Below, one piece after another: positions 52,333 to 61,425 of a DNA stretch of 64,000 nt. The notes below the pieces were generated by a model. The model was not told the DNA's origin, ran no database searches, and saw only the letters and a program-made list of their open reading frames with translations. This stretch comes from Amycolatopsis mongoliensis (GTDB taxonomy: Bacteria > Actinomycetota > Actinomycetes > Mycobacteriales > Pseudonocardiaceae): contig NZ_CP127295.1 of NCBI RefSeq assembly GCF_030285665.1, positions 620,001 to 684,000 on the forward strand. The letters run 5' to 3'. A program made the translations under genes and the position numbers. Position 1 is the stretch's first letter; each line of letters begins with the position of its first letter.

Positions 52333-52845
52333 TCAGGCGGCGAGGAGCGCGGTCATCCGGTCCACCTCGGCCTGCTGGGTGTCGGCGATCCGCTGGGCCA
52401 GCGCCTTGGCGTCGGCGTTGCTCCCCCGGTCCAGCTCGGTGCGCGCCATGTCGATCGCCCCGCGGTGGTGGTCGACCATCAGCGTCAGCCACTTCCGGTC
52501 GTAAGCGGCGTCGCGGAGGGTGTCGAGGTCACCGGTCTCGACCATGCCCGGCATCGAGCCGTGCTCGGTCATCGCCGGGGCACCCCACTGCTTCAGCCAC
52601 GCCGTGAGCTGGTCGATCTCCGGCTGCTGCGCCCGGGCGATCCCGCTCGCCAGGGCGACGACCTGCGGGTTCTTCGTGTGCTGCGGCACGGGCGTCGCCA
52701 TTTCGACCGCCTGCCGGTGGTGCGGGACCATCTGCTGGGCGAAGGTGACGTCGGCGTCGTCGTGGTCGGCGGGGGTGGCGCACCCGGTCAGCCCGAGCGC
52801 GGTGACGGCGGACAGCACGAAGCCCGCCAGGAACTTCCTGGACAT
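52333..52845 (-). CDS. DUF305-family lipoprotein
   Basis: A 170-residue exported lipoprotein with lipobox LTGC at about residue 22. Two ferritin-like half-domains carry the repeated motifs MVPHHRQAVEMA and MVDHHRGAIDMA. DUF305 proteins occur near copper and other metal-handling genes, and the His and Met residues suggest metal binding, though no activity is established. The ATG at 52845 follows AGGAAG. The DUF6153-type gene ends 50 bases before it, on the same strand. Confidence 0.88.
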   Translation of the reverse strand: MSRKFLAGFVLSAVTALGLTGCATPADHDDADVTFAQQMVPHHRQAVEMATPVPQHTKNPQVVALASGIARAQQPEIDQLTAWLKQWGAPAMTEHGSMPGMVETGDLDTLRDAAYDRKWLTLMVDHHRGAIDMARTELDRGSNADAKALAQRIADTQQAEVDRMTALLAA

Positions 52846-52895
52846 TTTCTTCCTCACTGGAGTTCTTGCGGAGGGGCACGGCGGAACCGCGCCGA

Positions 52896-53252
52896 TCAGA
52901 TCCGCAGAACGCAGTGGGCGGCGAGCAGGAGACGACCGCTGCGCGGAGGCGGCGGGCGGGCACCACGAGGCCGGCCCGGCACCTGCCGGACGACCACGGC
53001 TCCGCCGGCCCGGCCGCCCAGCAGGACCACCGCGAGCAGGAGCACCACGGCCGCCGTCACCACCGCGAGGCAGTCGTGGAGCGGGGAATGCCCGCCGTGG
53101 TGGTCCGGCATCGGCGGCGCGGCGTGGAGTTCCGCCGCCATCGAAGCCGAAGCGACCGGCCCGTGGTCCGCGGGCACGTGGTGCATCGCCACCACGGCGA
53201 GCGCCAGCGCGCACAGCAGCAGCCAGCGGGCGGGCACGGAACAGCGAGTCAT
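52896..53252 (-). CDS. DUF6153-type small membrane protein
   Basis: A 118-residue protein with an N-terminal membrane segment (RWLLLCALALAVVAMHH), a His/Met-rich exported loop (MAAELHAAPPMPDHHGGHS) and a second membrane segment. Such proteins often precede DUF305 genes. The His/Met loop suggests copper or another soft metal. No ribosome-binding site is visible before ATG 53252. The function is inferred only from composition and neighbours. Confidence 0.72.
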   Translation of the reverse strand: MTRCSVPARWLLLCALALAVVAMHHVPADHGPVASASMAAELHAAPPMPDHHGGHSPLHDCLAVVTAAVVLLLAVVLLGGRAGGAVVVRQVPGRPRGARPPPPRSGRLLLAAHCVLRI

Positions 53253-53432
53253 CGTCGCCCAGCGTAACCGACGCCGCGGACCAGGCGAATCGCCGCCAGA
53301 AACCCACGAGGGAGAACTCACTTCCGTAACCCTTTGCGCACATCCCGTTGACCACAGTTACGCGGGGCCCTACCTTCCCCCTTGGTCTCCACCATGCGCA
53401 GACCGTTCGAGAGTCCTGAGGAATGGGTGGGG

Positions 53433-54449
53433 ATGCGAGGGCCGACGAAGACGTCCCGGCTGGTCGCGACGCTGCTGCTGGGCGCGGCGCTCGCGCTCGG
53501 GGGGTGCTCGGCACAGCTGGGCAGCGCCCCCGCGCCGGGGCCGACGCGGATCGTGTTCGTGCCCAAGGTCGCCGACATCCCGTACTTCCAGGCGATGAAC
53601 AACGGTGGCCTCGAAGCGGCGAAGCAGCTGGGCGTGCAGTGGTCCACGATCGGCCCGAAGACCGTCGACCCCGCCGACCAGGTCACCATCATGCGCGACC
53701 TGATCGCGAAGAAGGTCGACGTCATCGTCGTCGCGCCGAACGACCCGGCGGCACTCGCGCCGGAGATCGCCGAGGCGCGGGCGAAGGGCATCCACGTGCT
53801 CACCTCGGACACCGACGCGCCCGGCACGCAGCGCGAGGTGTTCGTCAACCAGGCCAGCGCCGAGGGCATCGGCACCGCCCTGACCGACGCGCTGATGAAG
53901 CGGACCGGCGGCGCCGGCAAGTACGCGATCGTCTCGTGCGGCCCGGCCGCGGCGAACCTCAACACCTGGATCTCGGTCCAGAAGGCGTACACGGCCTCGC
54001 ACTACCCGAAGGCGCAGGTCGTCGAGACCGTGTACGCGGGCGAAGACCAGGACAACGCGACGAACCTGGCCAAGGAGCTGATGGCCCGCCACCCGGACCT
54101 CACCGGCCTGGTCGGCGAGTGCACGACGTCCGCGCCCGGCGTCGCGAAGGCGGTGCGCGAGCAGCAGAAGATCGGCCAGGTGTTCACCGTCGGCGTCGGG
54201 ACGCCGCAGTCGATCAAGCCGTTCCTGCTCGACGGTTCGTGCTCGCAGTCGGTGCTGTGGAACGTCGAGTCGCTCGGCTGGCTGACCGCGTGGACGGCCA
54301 AGCAGGTCGCCGACGGCAAGCCGCTCCAGGCCGTCAACAAGGTGAGCCTGGAGTTGCCGGCGGTGCGGTACGACGCCGCGTCGAAGACCGTCCTGCTGGG
54401 CGATCCGCTGCTCATCACCGCCGACAACGTCGACCAGTTCAAGTACTGA
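53433..54449 (+). CDS. Sugar-binding lipoprotein (RhaS/LsrB-like), no transporter partners
   Basis: A 338-residue exported lipoprotein with lipobox LGGC at about residue 22. It has the periplasmic-binding-protein type I fold: IVFVPKVADIPYFQAMNNGG, VIVVAPNDPAALAPEIAEAR and VGECTTSAPGVAKAVRE. The closest recalled relatives bind rhamnose or autoinducer-2-like sugars. The start at ATG 53433 has AGGA 13 bases upstream; a GTG at 53427 is an alternative. No permease or ATPase gene adjoins it, so it must share a distant transporter or act as a sensor. Pectin-derived rhamnose would fit the nearby GH genes. Confidence 0.82.
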   Translation: MRGPTKTSRLVATLLLGAALALGGCSAQLGSAPAPGPTRIVFVPKVADIPYFQAMNNGGLEAAKQLGVQWSTIGPKTVDPADQVTIMRDLIAKKVDVIVVAPNDPAALAPEIAEARAKGIHVLTSDTDAPGTQREVFVNQASAEGIGTALTDALMKRTGGAGKYAIVSCGPAAANLNTWISVQKAYTASHYPKAQVVETVYAGEDQDNATNLAKELMARHPDLTGLVGECTTSAPGVAKAVREQQKIGQVFTVGVGTPQSIKPFLLDGSCSQSVLWNVESLGWLTAWTAKQVADGKPLQAVNKVSLELPAVRYDAASKTVLLGDPLLITADNVDQFKY

Positions 54450-54453
54450 CGGG

Positions 54454-56016
54454 CTACCGCACGTCGATCGTGACCGTCGCGGTGCTCGTCACCGCCGGGA
54501 GCCTCGTCGTGTCGACCACGAGGTACTCGCCGTCGTCCTGGCGGCCGTCCGGCAGCGTCTTCGGGTGCAGCGCGTACGGCGGGGCCGCGTTCGTCACGCC
54601 GTCGATGCCGAAGTCGTTGTCGTTGCCGATCACGAGCGTGCGGCCGCCGTCGGTGGTCGCGACGCCCTCGACCTTGTCGTGCCCGAAGAAGCCGCCGCTC
54701 GGGTCGAGCCCGGTCACGAGCGCGCCCAGGTCCAGGTACAGCTTCTTGCTCACCGGCTCGATCCCGGCGGCGGCGAGGTCCGTCGTCGCCTCGGCCGTGG
54801 TGTCCTTGCCGACGTAGGCGTCGATGCTCTTCCCGCCGACGAGCAGGCCGCCCTTGGCGGCGTCGTACCCCGCGGCCCGCGGGCCTACGTCGGTGGCGCC
54901 GGTCAGGTCGATCTCGTAGAGCTTCTTGAAGGCGCCCGGCTCCATCTTGCCGTCACGCTCGTCCACCAGGAAACGCGTCGCCGAGAGCGCGGTGATCTCG
55001 CTGACCGCGGTGCCGGTCGTGTCCGGGTCGTCGAGCAGGTAGAGGTACTCGTGGGTGGCGCGGGTGCGCAGGTCGACGGTGACGATCCGCAGCGTGGTGA
55101 CGTTGCCCGGCTTCTTCGTCAGGTCCGGCTGCTGCAGCGCCGACTGCATGACGCCGACGAGCGTCCGGCCGTCCGGGGTCACCGCGAGGCCTTCCATGCC
55201 CTTGTTCGGCACGCGGTACTTCAACTCGGCCGGCAGCGAGCCGTCGAACGGCGAGAGGCGCTCGATCGCGCGGCCGTCGCGGCCGAAGTGGGTGATGAAG
55301 GGGCCGTACTCGTCGGAGACCCAGAAGGTGCCGTCCTTCTGGGCGACCAGGCCTTCGGAGTCGTAGCCGTTCGCCGACTTCGGCAGGACGTTCCCGGTCA
55401 GGTCGACGATCTTCTCGCCGGTGTCGGCGAGCGGGCTGACCTGGCCGTTGTAGGGCGTGCCGTCCCCGGCGCGCAACGGGATGCTCTTCTCCAGCACGGC
55501 CTTGCCGTCGCGGAGCCGGAACTTCCCGATGGCGGGGGTGAACGCGGGCAGCGGCTCGATCTTGCCGCCCCCGGGCGCGTCGACGTTCGGGCCGCGGTCG
55601 GTGAGACCGTAGAACTCGTTCTTCTCACCGGGCACGGGGGTGAGCGCCGAGCCGTACGCGCCGCCCTTGACCTGGACGCCGCCGATGGTGGCGAGCGGTT
55701 CGAGGGACGTCGGGTAGAGCCGCACGGCGTCGGAAACGGTGTAGGTGAAGGAGTCCCGGCCGGTGAAACCGGGGGCGGGGGTGTAGCGGAGGGTGCCGCC
55801 GGGGCCGATCTCGACGCTCCCGTGCGCGGCGGCGGTGTGCCGGACGACCGCGGTGGCGCGGTCGTTGCCGAGCACGTCCGCGGTCAGGGTCCGCCCGGCC
55901 CGGGTGCGGAGGTGGTCGTCCTTCGCCCGCGGCCCGTGCTCGTGCGCGACGGCCGGACCGGCGGCCAGTGGCAGTGCCAGTACCCCGGCGACCAGGGCGA
56001 TTGTTACCCGCTTCAT
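54454..56016 (-). CDS. Secreted esterase-like-activity-of-phytase protein with an N-terminal Ig-like domain
   Basis: A 520-residue exported protein. Signal residues 1-25 (AAGPAVAH) precede a cadherin/Big-type domain (about 28-95: DVLGNDRATAVVRHTAAA, FTGRDSFTYTVSDA). From about 100 a beta-propeller-like region of the PF13449 type follows (FYGLTDRGPNVDAP, NGYDSEGLVAQKDGTFWVSD, NKGMEGLAVTPDGRTLVG). Family members are linked to phosphoester or organophosphate hydrolysis, but the biochemistry is thin. The ATG follows GGAGGAG. It is convergent with the sugar-binding gene, with a four-base gap. Confidence 0.85.
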   Translation of the reverse strand: MKRVTIALVAGVLALPLAAGPAVAHEHGPRAKDDHLRTRAGRTLTADVLGNDRATAVVRHTAAAHGSVEIGPGGTLRYTPAPGFTGRDSFTYTVSDAVRLYPTSLEPLATIGGVQVKGGAYGSALTPVPGEKNEFYGLTDRGPNVDAPGGGKIEPLPAFTPAIGKFRLRDGKAVLEKSIPLRAGDGTPYNGQVSPLADTGEKIVDLTGNVLPKSANGYDSEGLVAQKDGTFWVSDEYGPFITHFGRDGRAIERLSPFDGSLPAELKYRVPNKGMEGLAVTPDGRTLVGVMQSALQQPDLTKKPGNVTTLRIVTVDLRTRATHEYLYLLDDPDTTGTAVSEITALSATRFLVDERDGKMEPGAFKKLYEIDLTGATDVGPRAAGYDAAKGGLLVGGKSIDAYVGKDTTAEATTDLAAAGIEPVSKKLYLDLGALVTGLDPSGGFFGHDKVEGVATTDGGRTLVIGNDNDFGIDGVTNAAPPYALHPKTLPDGRQDDGEYLVVDTTRLPAVTSTATVTIDVR

Positions 56017-56140
56017 CCCGTTTCTCCTCCTCCGGCGCGTGGACCGCGCCGGAGGAGGAGTCTTCGTGGCCGAAGTGGACATCGGCTGGCTTCGAGGCGA
56101 CCGTGGCGTTAACGGTGCGGCCGGCGGGTCTGCCGCGACC

Positions 56141-56187
56141 GGTCGTGAGTGAGGAACAGTGTTCTGACCCTGTTCCCACTCACGACC
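56141..56187. terminator. Long palindrome after the Pro-rich protein gene
   Basis: Arms 56141-56159 and 56170-56187 pair over 18 bp with one bulged base around a 10-base loop. The tip is GGTCGTGAGTG, close to that of the palindrome at 6752. It starts one base after the stop of the minus-strand gene at 56189. Confidence 0.7.
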
Positions 56188-56188
56188 G

Positions 56189-57463
56189 TCAGCGGTGCCG
56201 GCGGACGTGGCCCACCGCTGCCCCGCCGCCCAGCACCAGGATCAGCGCCGTCAGGCCCCAGCGGCGTTTCTCCTTCGTCTTCACCGCCGTGCCCTCGACC
56301 ACCGGTTGCGGTTTCTCCGTCGGCTGCACGCGATGCTTCGACGGGGGCGCCGTGGGCTCCTCCGCCCTCGGCTTCGGCGTCGGCGTGACCACCGGGGGCG
56401 GGGTGGGTGCGGGAGCCACCGCCGCCGGCTGCTCCACCGGGGGCGGCCGCGACGGCGGCGGTGGCTCCGGCGCCGGCGTGGTCGGTGTCGTGGGTGTCGT
56501 CGCGGTCGGCGAGGGAGGCGGCGGCGAAGTCGTCGAAGAAGGCGTGGGAGCGGGTGACTCCGAGACAGTTATGGGCGGCGGTGCGGCCTCGGCGAAACAC
56601 CCGGCCGCGTCCCCGCTCACCAGCGCCGGTCCGGTCGACACCTCGACCGCCGGACCCGAACCGTCCCGGAGCAGCCGGTACGTCACACTCCGGCGCCCGT
56701 CCCGGTTGGCCGTCGCGTAGATCGCTTCCGGACCGAGCACCACCGACCCGTACGCACCCCCTCGCGGGAACCGCAGTCCGGGCACCACCGCGACCTCCCC
56801 CGTCGACGGGTCGAGGCTCACCACCGAACTGTCCCCGCGCGAAGTCGTCGACACCCCGAGCAGCAGGCCGGACGACGAGTCGTACGCGAAGTCGTCCACC
56901 CCCACCGCGAGCGACACCGGCCGCAGCGCCGTCCGGTGCACCACGCGCAGGTAGTCCGCCGAAGCCGGGTCGACGTCCACTGTGTACAGATCGCTGTCCT
57001 GCCGCACGTACCAGCGGTTCCCGGCGATCGCACCCGCCGTCGCGCCCGTGACCAAGCTCCACACCGGACGCCGCGCGCCCGCCCGGCCGACCACGCCGAG
57101 GTCCGTCACCGACCCCGACGCGTCGATCCGCACCGCGTGCGAACCGTGGTCGTACCGGCCGCGGCGCGTTCCGTCGGCGACGCCGTACACCACGTCCTGC
57201 GCGGCCGAATACCCCATCGCGTTGATCCAGTACCCCGCCTGCGTCAGGCGTTTCGTCGCGCCGTCGGGCAGGGACAGCAGCCGCAGCGTCGTCGGTGCGC
57301 CGTCGCGTTCGTTCTCCGCCTGCAGGATCGTGCAGGACGCCGGGTCCTGGGCCGCCGGGCCGCGGGACGGCCCGGGCGCGAGCCAGCCCGTCGCCGCCAG
57401 CAGAGCCGAGACCGCCGCGGCCACGCCGAGCATCGCCGCCCAGCGGGCCCGCCCGCCGGTCAA
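56189..57463 (-). CDS. Exported proline-rich protein with C-terminal membrane anchor
   Basis: A 424-residue protein. An N-terminal hydrophobic segment (MLGVAAAVSALLAATGWLAP, from residue 11) is followed by a beta-propeller-like DUF6923-type region (YWINAMGYSAAQDVVYGVAD). A Pro/Thr/Ser-rich stalk of about 90 residues comes next, then a C-terminal membrane helix with a basic tail (GHVRRHR). There is no LPXTG. The TTG at 57463 overlaps the DUF4239 stop (TTGA) and has GGAAAGG upstream; ATG 57433 is the alternative. It is coupled to the DUF4239 gene. The function is unknown; surface display is inferred. Confidence 0.72.
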   Translation of the reverse strand: MTGGRARWAAMLGVAAAVSALLAATGWLAPGPSRGPAAQDPASCTILQAENERDGAPTTLRLLSLPDGATKRLTQAGYWINAMGYSAAQDVVYGVADGTRRGRYDHGSHAVRIDASGSVTDLGVVGRAGARRPVWSLVTGATAGAIAGNRWYVRQDSDLYTVDVDPASADYLRVVHRTALRPVSLAVGVDDFAYDSSSGLLLGVSTTSRGDSSVVSLDPSTGEVAVVPGLRFPRGGAYGSVVLGPEAIYATANRDGRRSVTYRLLRDGSGPAVEVSTGPALVSGDAAGCFAEAAPPPITVSESPAPTPSSTTSPPPPSPTATTPTTPTTPAPEPPPPSRPPPVEQPAAVAPAPTPPPVVTPTPKPRAEEPTAPPSKHRVQPTEKPQPVVEGTAVKTKEKRRWGLTALILVLGGGAAVGHVRRHR

Positions 57464-58224
57464 GCCAGCCTTTCCAGCGCGCCGGTGAAGGCCTCCGCCG
57501 GGATCCTCGCGCCCCCGCTGAAGGGGTTCTGCAGCTGGTAGATCGCGAACAGCAGCAACGTGATCGTGCCGGCCAGGGTGGACACGATGATGATGTGCGC
57601 GGCCGGCCGCGTGCCGCCGAACAGGTTGGGCAGCAGGATCGCGGTGATCAGGCTGCCGAGGATCAGCGCGAACCAGACGACCGCCCCGACCCCGCCACCA
57701 CCGGCGTTGTTCAGCCGCTGCGTGCGGGCCTGGTAGACCGACCAGAGCTGGTTGCTCGCCTCGGTCTTGCGGTCGATCTGCCAGTCGCCGTCGACTTCGG
57801 CGGCCGCGACGGCCTGGCGCATCTGGTCCAGCTGCGTCCAGCCCGTGACGGGGATCTCGCCGCCGTCGCTCAGCCGCGGCCATTCCTGCTGCTCGACGGT
57901 CTGCGCGTACGCGACGGCGAGCTGCTGCACGCGGTCCTTCGTCTCGGCGGGCAGCGCGTCGGCCGCCCAGGTCGCCGCGACCAGGCTGTCCGCCTCGGTC
58001 TGCGCGTCCTGGCTCGCGGCGCCGACCGAGTCGAACAGCGAGATGAGCACGAACGCGACCAGCACCGCGTGCAGGCCGCCGACGATGGTGAACACCTGGC
58101 CCGCCGCGTCGTTGTTGTCGGGCCGTCCCTCGTCCCAGCCGAACCGGCGGACCAGGTACGCGATCACGCCCCCGACGAGGGCCGCGCCGGCCACCCAGAG
58201 ACCGCCGGCCACGAAGATGTTCAT
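57460..58224 (-). CDS. DUF4239 (bestrophin-like) membrane protein
   Basis: A 254-residue protein with two N-terminal and two C-terminal membrane segments (VAGGLWVAGAALVGGVIAYL; ALILGSLITAILLPNLFGGT) around a soluble central region. It fits the DUF4239 family, sometimes called bestrophin-like. An ion-channel role is unproven. It is translationally coupled to the Pro-rich protein and divergent from the encapsulin operon. Confidence 0.83.
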   Translation of the reverse strand: MNIFVAGGLWVAGAALVGGVIAYLVRRFGWDEGRPDNNDAAGQVFTIVGGLHAVLVAFVLISLFDSVGAASQDAQTEADSLVAATWAADALPAETKDRVQQLAVAYAQTVEQQEWPRLSDGGEIPVTGWTQLDQMRQAVAAAEVDGDWQIDRKTEASNQLWSVYQARTQRLNNAGGGGVGAVVWFALILGSLITAILLPNLFGGTRPAAHIIIVSTLAGTITLLLFAIYQLQNPFSGGARIPAEAFTGALERLA

Positions 58225-58624
58225 CCACGTCCTTTCCCACCAGGCGGATTCACCGCCGGATCGCTCAAGTTAGCCACCCATTTCCGGGCCGACAACCAAG
58301 AATTGTTCGATTCAGCCGAGCGGCCTCACCCAGGCCGCGACCATAGCCGGTTCGGCGCAGTTCACCGGCACCGGGGCGGCCGGCACCACTCCCGACCGCG
58401 ACGACGGTTTCCCCTTATGAGCCAGGATCTTCCCGACCGGGTGACGGCCAGGAACGGCGGGTGATGACCGGCACGGACCAGGTGCCCGGAATGGCCGGAA
58501 ACCAACCAGGTGAATACCGCGCCGACCCGATCGTGTCATTGTGCAGCCGGACGCCGTTGCTATGTTGATTCTCCGTTGCCTGCCTCGGGCATTCCCGGCT
58601 TCCGAATGATTGGTGGTTTTCGCT
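58225..58624. other. 400-base divergent region before the encapsulin operon
   Basis: The best promoter on the plus strand is TTGTGC (58539-58544), 16 bases, TATGTT (58561-58566). It would give a leader of about 50 bases. No cAMP-receptor-type palindrome (TGTGA-N6-TCACA) was seen. The rest holds no gene that I can support. Confidence 0.45.
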
Positions 58625-60028
58625 GTGACCGTCACCGACCCGGTGGACACCGACCCGGCACCGCTGAGCCTCGGCCGGGCCGCGGCCCGCACCCTGGCCA
58701 CCACGACCAAGTCGGTCCCCCAGATGCAGGGCATCTCCTCCCGCTGGCTGCTCAAAACCCTGCCCTGGGTCGAAGTCTCCGGCGGTGCCTACCGGGTCAA
58801 CCGCCGCCTGTCCTACTCCGTCGGCGACGGCCGGGTCACCTTCACCACCACCGGCGCCGACGTCCGCGTCATCCCACCCGAACTCGGCGAACTCGCCCCG
58901 CTGCGCGGCTACGACGACGAAGACGTCCTCACCGAACTCGCCGCCCGCTTCACCCAGCACGACTACGCCCCCGGCGACGCCCTGGTCGAATTCGGCTCCC
59001 CCGCCGACCAGGTGTTCCTCATCGCCCACGGCAAAATCACCAAGATCGGCACCGGCGCCTACGGCGACCAGACCGTCCTGGGCACCCTCGCCGACGGCGA
59101 CCACTTCGGCGACACCACCCTCACCCACACCGACGGGATCTGGGAGTTCACCGCCAAAGCCGTCACCACCTGCACCGTCCTGACCCTCCCCCGCACCGCC
59201 TTCGACGACGTCCTGACCCGCTCCGACACCCTCCAAACCCACCTCGACGCCTACACCGCCGGCGGCGCCACCGCCCGCAACGACCACGGCGAAGCCGAAA
59301 TCTCCCTCGCCTCCGGCCACGACGGGGAACCACTGCTGCCGGGCACCTTCGTCGACTACGACACCCACCCCCGCGAATACGAACTCTCGGTCGCCCAGAC
59401 CGTGCTGCGGGTGCACTCCCGCGTGGCGGACCTCTACAACCAGCCGATGAACCAGATCGAGCAGCAACTGCGGCTCACGGTCGAGGCGTTGCGGGAACGC
59501 CAGGAACACGAACTGATCAACAACACCGAATTCGGGTTGCTGCACAACGCCGACTTCGCCCAGCGCATCCCCACCCGCACCGGTCCCCCGACCCCGGACG
59601 ATCTGGATGAGTTGCTGGCGTTGGTGTGGAAGGACCCGGGGTTCTTCCTCGCCCACCCCAAGACGATCGCGGCGTTCGGGCGGGAATGCACCAAGGCCGG
59701 GATCTACCCGGACGCGGTCGAGTTCGGCGGGCACCACGTGCCGGGGTGGCGGGGGGTGCCGATCCTGCCGTGCAACAAGATCCCCGTCACCGGGACCCGG
59801 ACCAGCTCGATCCTGCTGATGCGCACCGGGGAACAGGCCCAAGGCGTGGTGGGGTTGCACCAGACCGGGTTGCCGGATGAGTACCAGCCGGGGTTGAACG
59901 TGCGGTTCATGGGCGTGTCGGAGCAGGCGATCATGTCGTATCTGGTGTCGGCCTACTACTCCGCCGCCGTGCTGGTGCCCGACGCACTCGCCGTGCTGGA
60001 AAGCGCCGAACTCGGCCGGGAAGGCTGA
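58625..60028 (+). CDS. Family 2B encapsulin shell protein 1, with inserted cyclic-nucleotide-binding-like domain
   Basis: A 467-residue HK97-fold shell protein. The N-arm and P-domain segments are [18 protein letters not shown] and [13 protein letters not shown] cNMP-binding-like insert spans about 95-212 ([22 protein letters not shown]). The rest of the shell fold follows, with [40 protein letters not shown] and [13 protein letters not shown]. This is the family 2B layout, which assembles protein nanocompartments. The GTG at 58625 is chosen because the resulting VTVTDP start aligns with VTVTEE of the next gene. It heads a three-gene operon with a second shell and a polyprenyl transferase. 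Confidence 0.93.
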   Translation: MTVTDPVDTDPAPLSLGRAAARTLATTTKSVPQMQGISSRWLLKTLPWVEVSGGAYRVNRRLSYSVGDGRVTFTTTGADVRVIPPELGELAPLRGYDDEDVLTELAARFTQHDYAPGDALVEFGSPADQVFLIAHGKITKIGTGAYGDQTVLGTLADGDHFGDTTLTHTDGIWEFTAKAVTTCTVLTLPRTAFDDVLTRSDTLQTHLDAYTAGGATARNDHGEAEISLASGHDGEPLLPGTFVDYDTHPREYELSVAQTVLRVHSRVADLYNQPMNQIEQQLRLTVEALRERQEHELINNTEFGLLHNADFAQRIPTRTGPPTPDDLDELLALVWKDPGFFLAHPKTIAAFGRECTKAGIYPDAVEFGGHHVPGWRGVPILPCNKIPVTGTRTSSILLMRTGEQAQGVVGLHQTGLPDEYQPGLNVRFMGVSEQAIMSYLVSAYYSAAVLVPDALAVLESAELGREG

Positions 60029-60033
60029 GAACC

Positions 60034-61425
60034 GTGACCGTGACGGAGGAACCGACGTCCCAGCAGCTGTCGCTGAGTGTCAAAGCCGCGCGGACGCTGA
60101 GCACGACGACCAAAACCCTGCCGCAGATGCGCGGCATCACCACCCGCTGGCTGCTCTCCCAGCTCCCCTGGGTCGACGTCCCCGCCGGCAGCTACCGCGT
60201 CAACCGCCGCCTCACCTACACCCTCGGCGACGGCAAACTCAGCTTCTACACCACCGGCACCCGCGTCCACGTCGTCCCCGCCGAACTCACCGAACTCGAA
60301 CTCCTCCGTGACTTCAACGACGAACAGGCGCTGAGCGCGCTGGCCGACGCTTTCGAACAACGCGAATACGAACCCGGCGCCACCATCACCACAGCCGGCC
60401 AACCGCTCGACACCCTGATCCTCATCGCCCACGGCAAAGTCACCCGCCACGGCCGCGGCGAATACGGCGACGAAATCACCCTCGGCACCGCCACCGACGG
60501 CGACCACTTCGGCGCCGAACTCCTCGCCCACGAGGATGCGAGGTGGAGCTTCACCGCCCGCGCCGCCACCCGGGTGATCGCGCTCGTCCTACCCGCAAGC
60601 GCCTACGCGCGGCTCAACGGACGCTCCGAATCACTGCGCGCGCACGTCGCCGACGCCATCAGCCGGCCACGGAAGCCCCAGAACGCCAAAGGCGAAGCCA
60701 GCATCGACCTGGCGGCCGGGCACGACGGCGAACCGATGCTGTCCGGCACCTACGTCGACTACGACCCCTCACCCCGCGAATACGACCTCGCCGTGGCCCA
60801 AACCGTGCTGCGCGTGCACAACCGCGTAGCCGACCTCTACAACAACCCCCTCAACCAGCTCGAACAACAACTGCGGCTCACCGTCGAAGCACTGCGGGAA
60901 CGGCAAGAACACGAACTGGTCAACAACACCGAATTCGGGCTGCTGCACAACGTCGACCTCAAACACCGCCTCACCACCCGCACCGGACCACCCACCCCAC
61001 TCGACCTCGACGACCTGCTCTGCCGCCGCCGCAAGACCAAGTTCTTCCTCGCCCACCCCCGCGCCATCGCCGCGTTCGGCCGCGAATGCACCCGCGCGCA
61101 CCTCTACCCCGACACCACCGCCCTCGACGGCAAACGCGTCCTGGCCTGGCGCGGCGTCCCGATCCTGCCGTGCGACAAGATCCCGATCACCGACACCGGC
61201 GCCACCTCGATCCTGGCCATGCGCACCGGCGAAAACGACGCCGGCGTCATCGGCCTGCGCCCCAAATCGCTACCGGACGAATACCAGCCCGGGCTCAACG
61301 TCCGGTTCATGGGCATCACCGACCGCGCCGTGACCTCCTACCTGATCAGCGCCTACCACTCTGCCGCCGTGCTGGTCCCGGACGCGCTCGGCGTGCTCGA
61401 CGACGTCGAGATCGGACGCTCATGA
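60034..61425 (+). CDS. Family 2B encapsulin shell protein 2, with inserted cyclic-nucleotide-binding-like domain
   Basis: A 463-residue paralogue of the 58625 product, identical along many stretches ([39 protein letters not shown]) yet clearly divergent in the insert at about residues 91-209 and in the loop around [16 protein letters not shown]. In the insert, [10 protein letters not shown] replaces [10 protein letters not shown] of shell 1. Two different shells in one operon suggest a mixed two-component capsid. The gene starts (GTG) five bases after the first shell gene and its stop overlaps the polyprenyl transferase start (ATGA). Confidence 0.93.
   Translation: MTVTEEPTSQQLSLSVKAARTLSTTTKTLPQMRGITTRWLLSQLPWVDVPAGSYRVNRRLTYTLGDGKLSFYTTGTRVHVVPAELTELELLRDFNDEQALSALADAFEQREYEPGATITTAGQPLDTLILIAHGKVTRHGRGEYGDEITLGTATDGDHFGAELLAHEDARWSFTARAATRVIALVLPASAYARLNGRSESLRAHVADAISRPRKPQNAKGEASIDLAAGHDGEPMLSGTYVDYDPSPREYDLAVAQTVLRVHNRVADLYNNPLNQLEQQLRLTVEALRERQEHELVNNTEFGLLHNVDLKHRLTTRTGPPTPLDLDDLLCRRRKTKFFLAHPRAIAAFGRECTRAHLYPDTTALDGKRVLAWRGVPILPCDKIPITDTGATSILAMRTGENDAGVIGLRPKSLPDEYQPGLNVRFMGITDRAVTSYLISAYHSAAVLVPDALGVLDDVEIGRS

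Noticed and set aside
58225..58624. A small gene or a CRP-type cAMP site in the gap before the encapsulin operon
   Set aside because: No frame with sensible composition or start site and no TGTGA-N6-TCACA palindrome were found, despite the cNMP-like domains in the shells.
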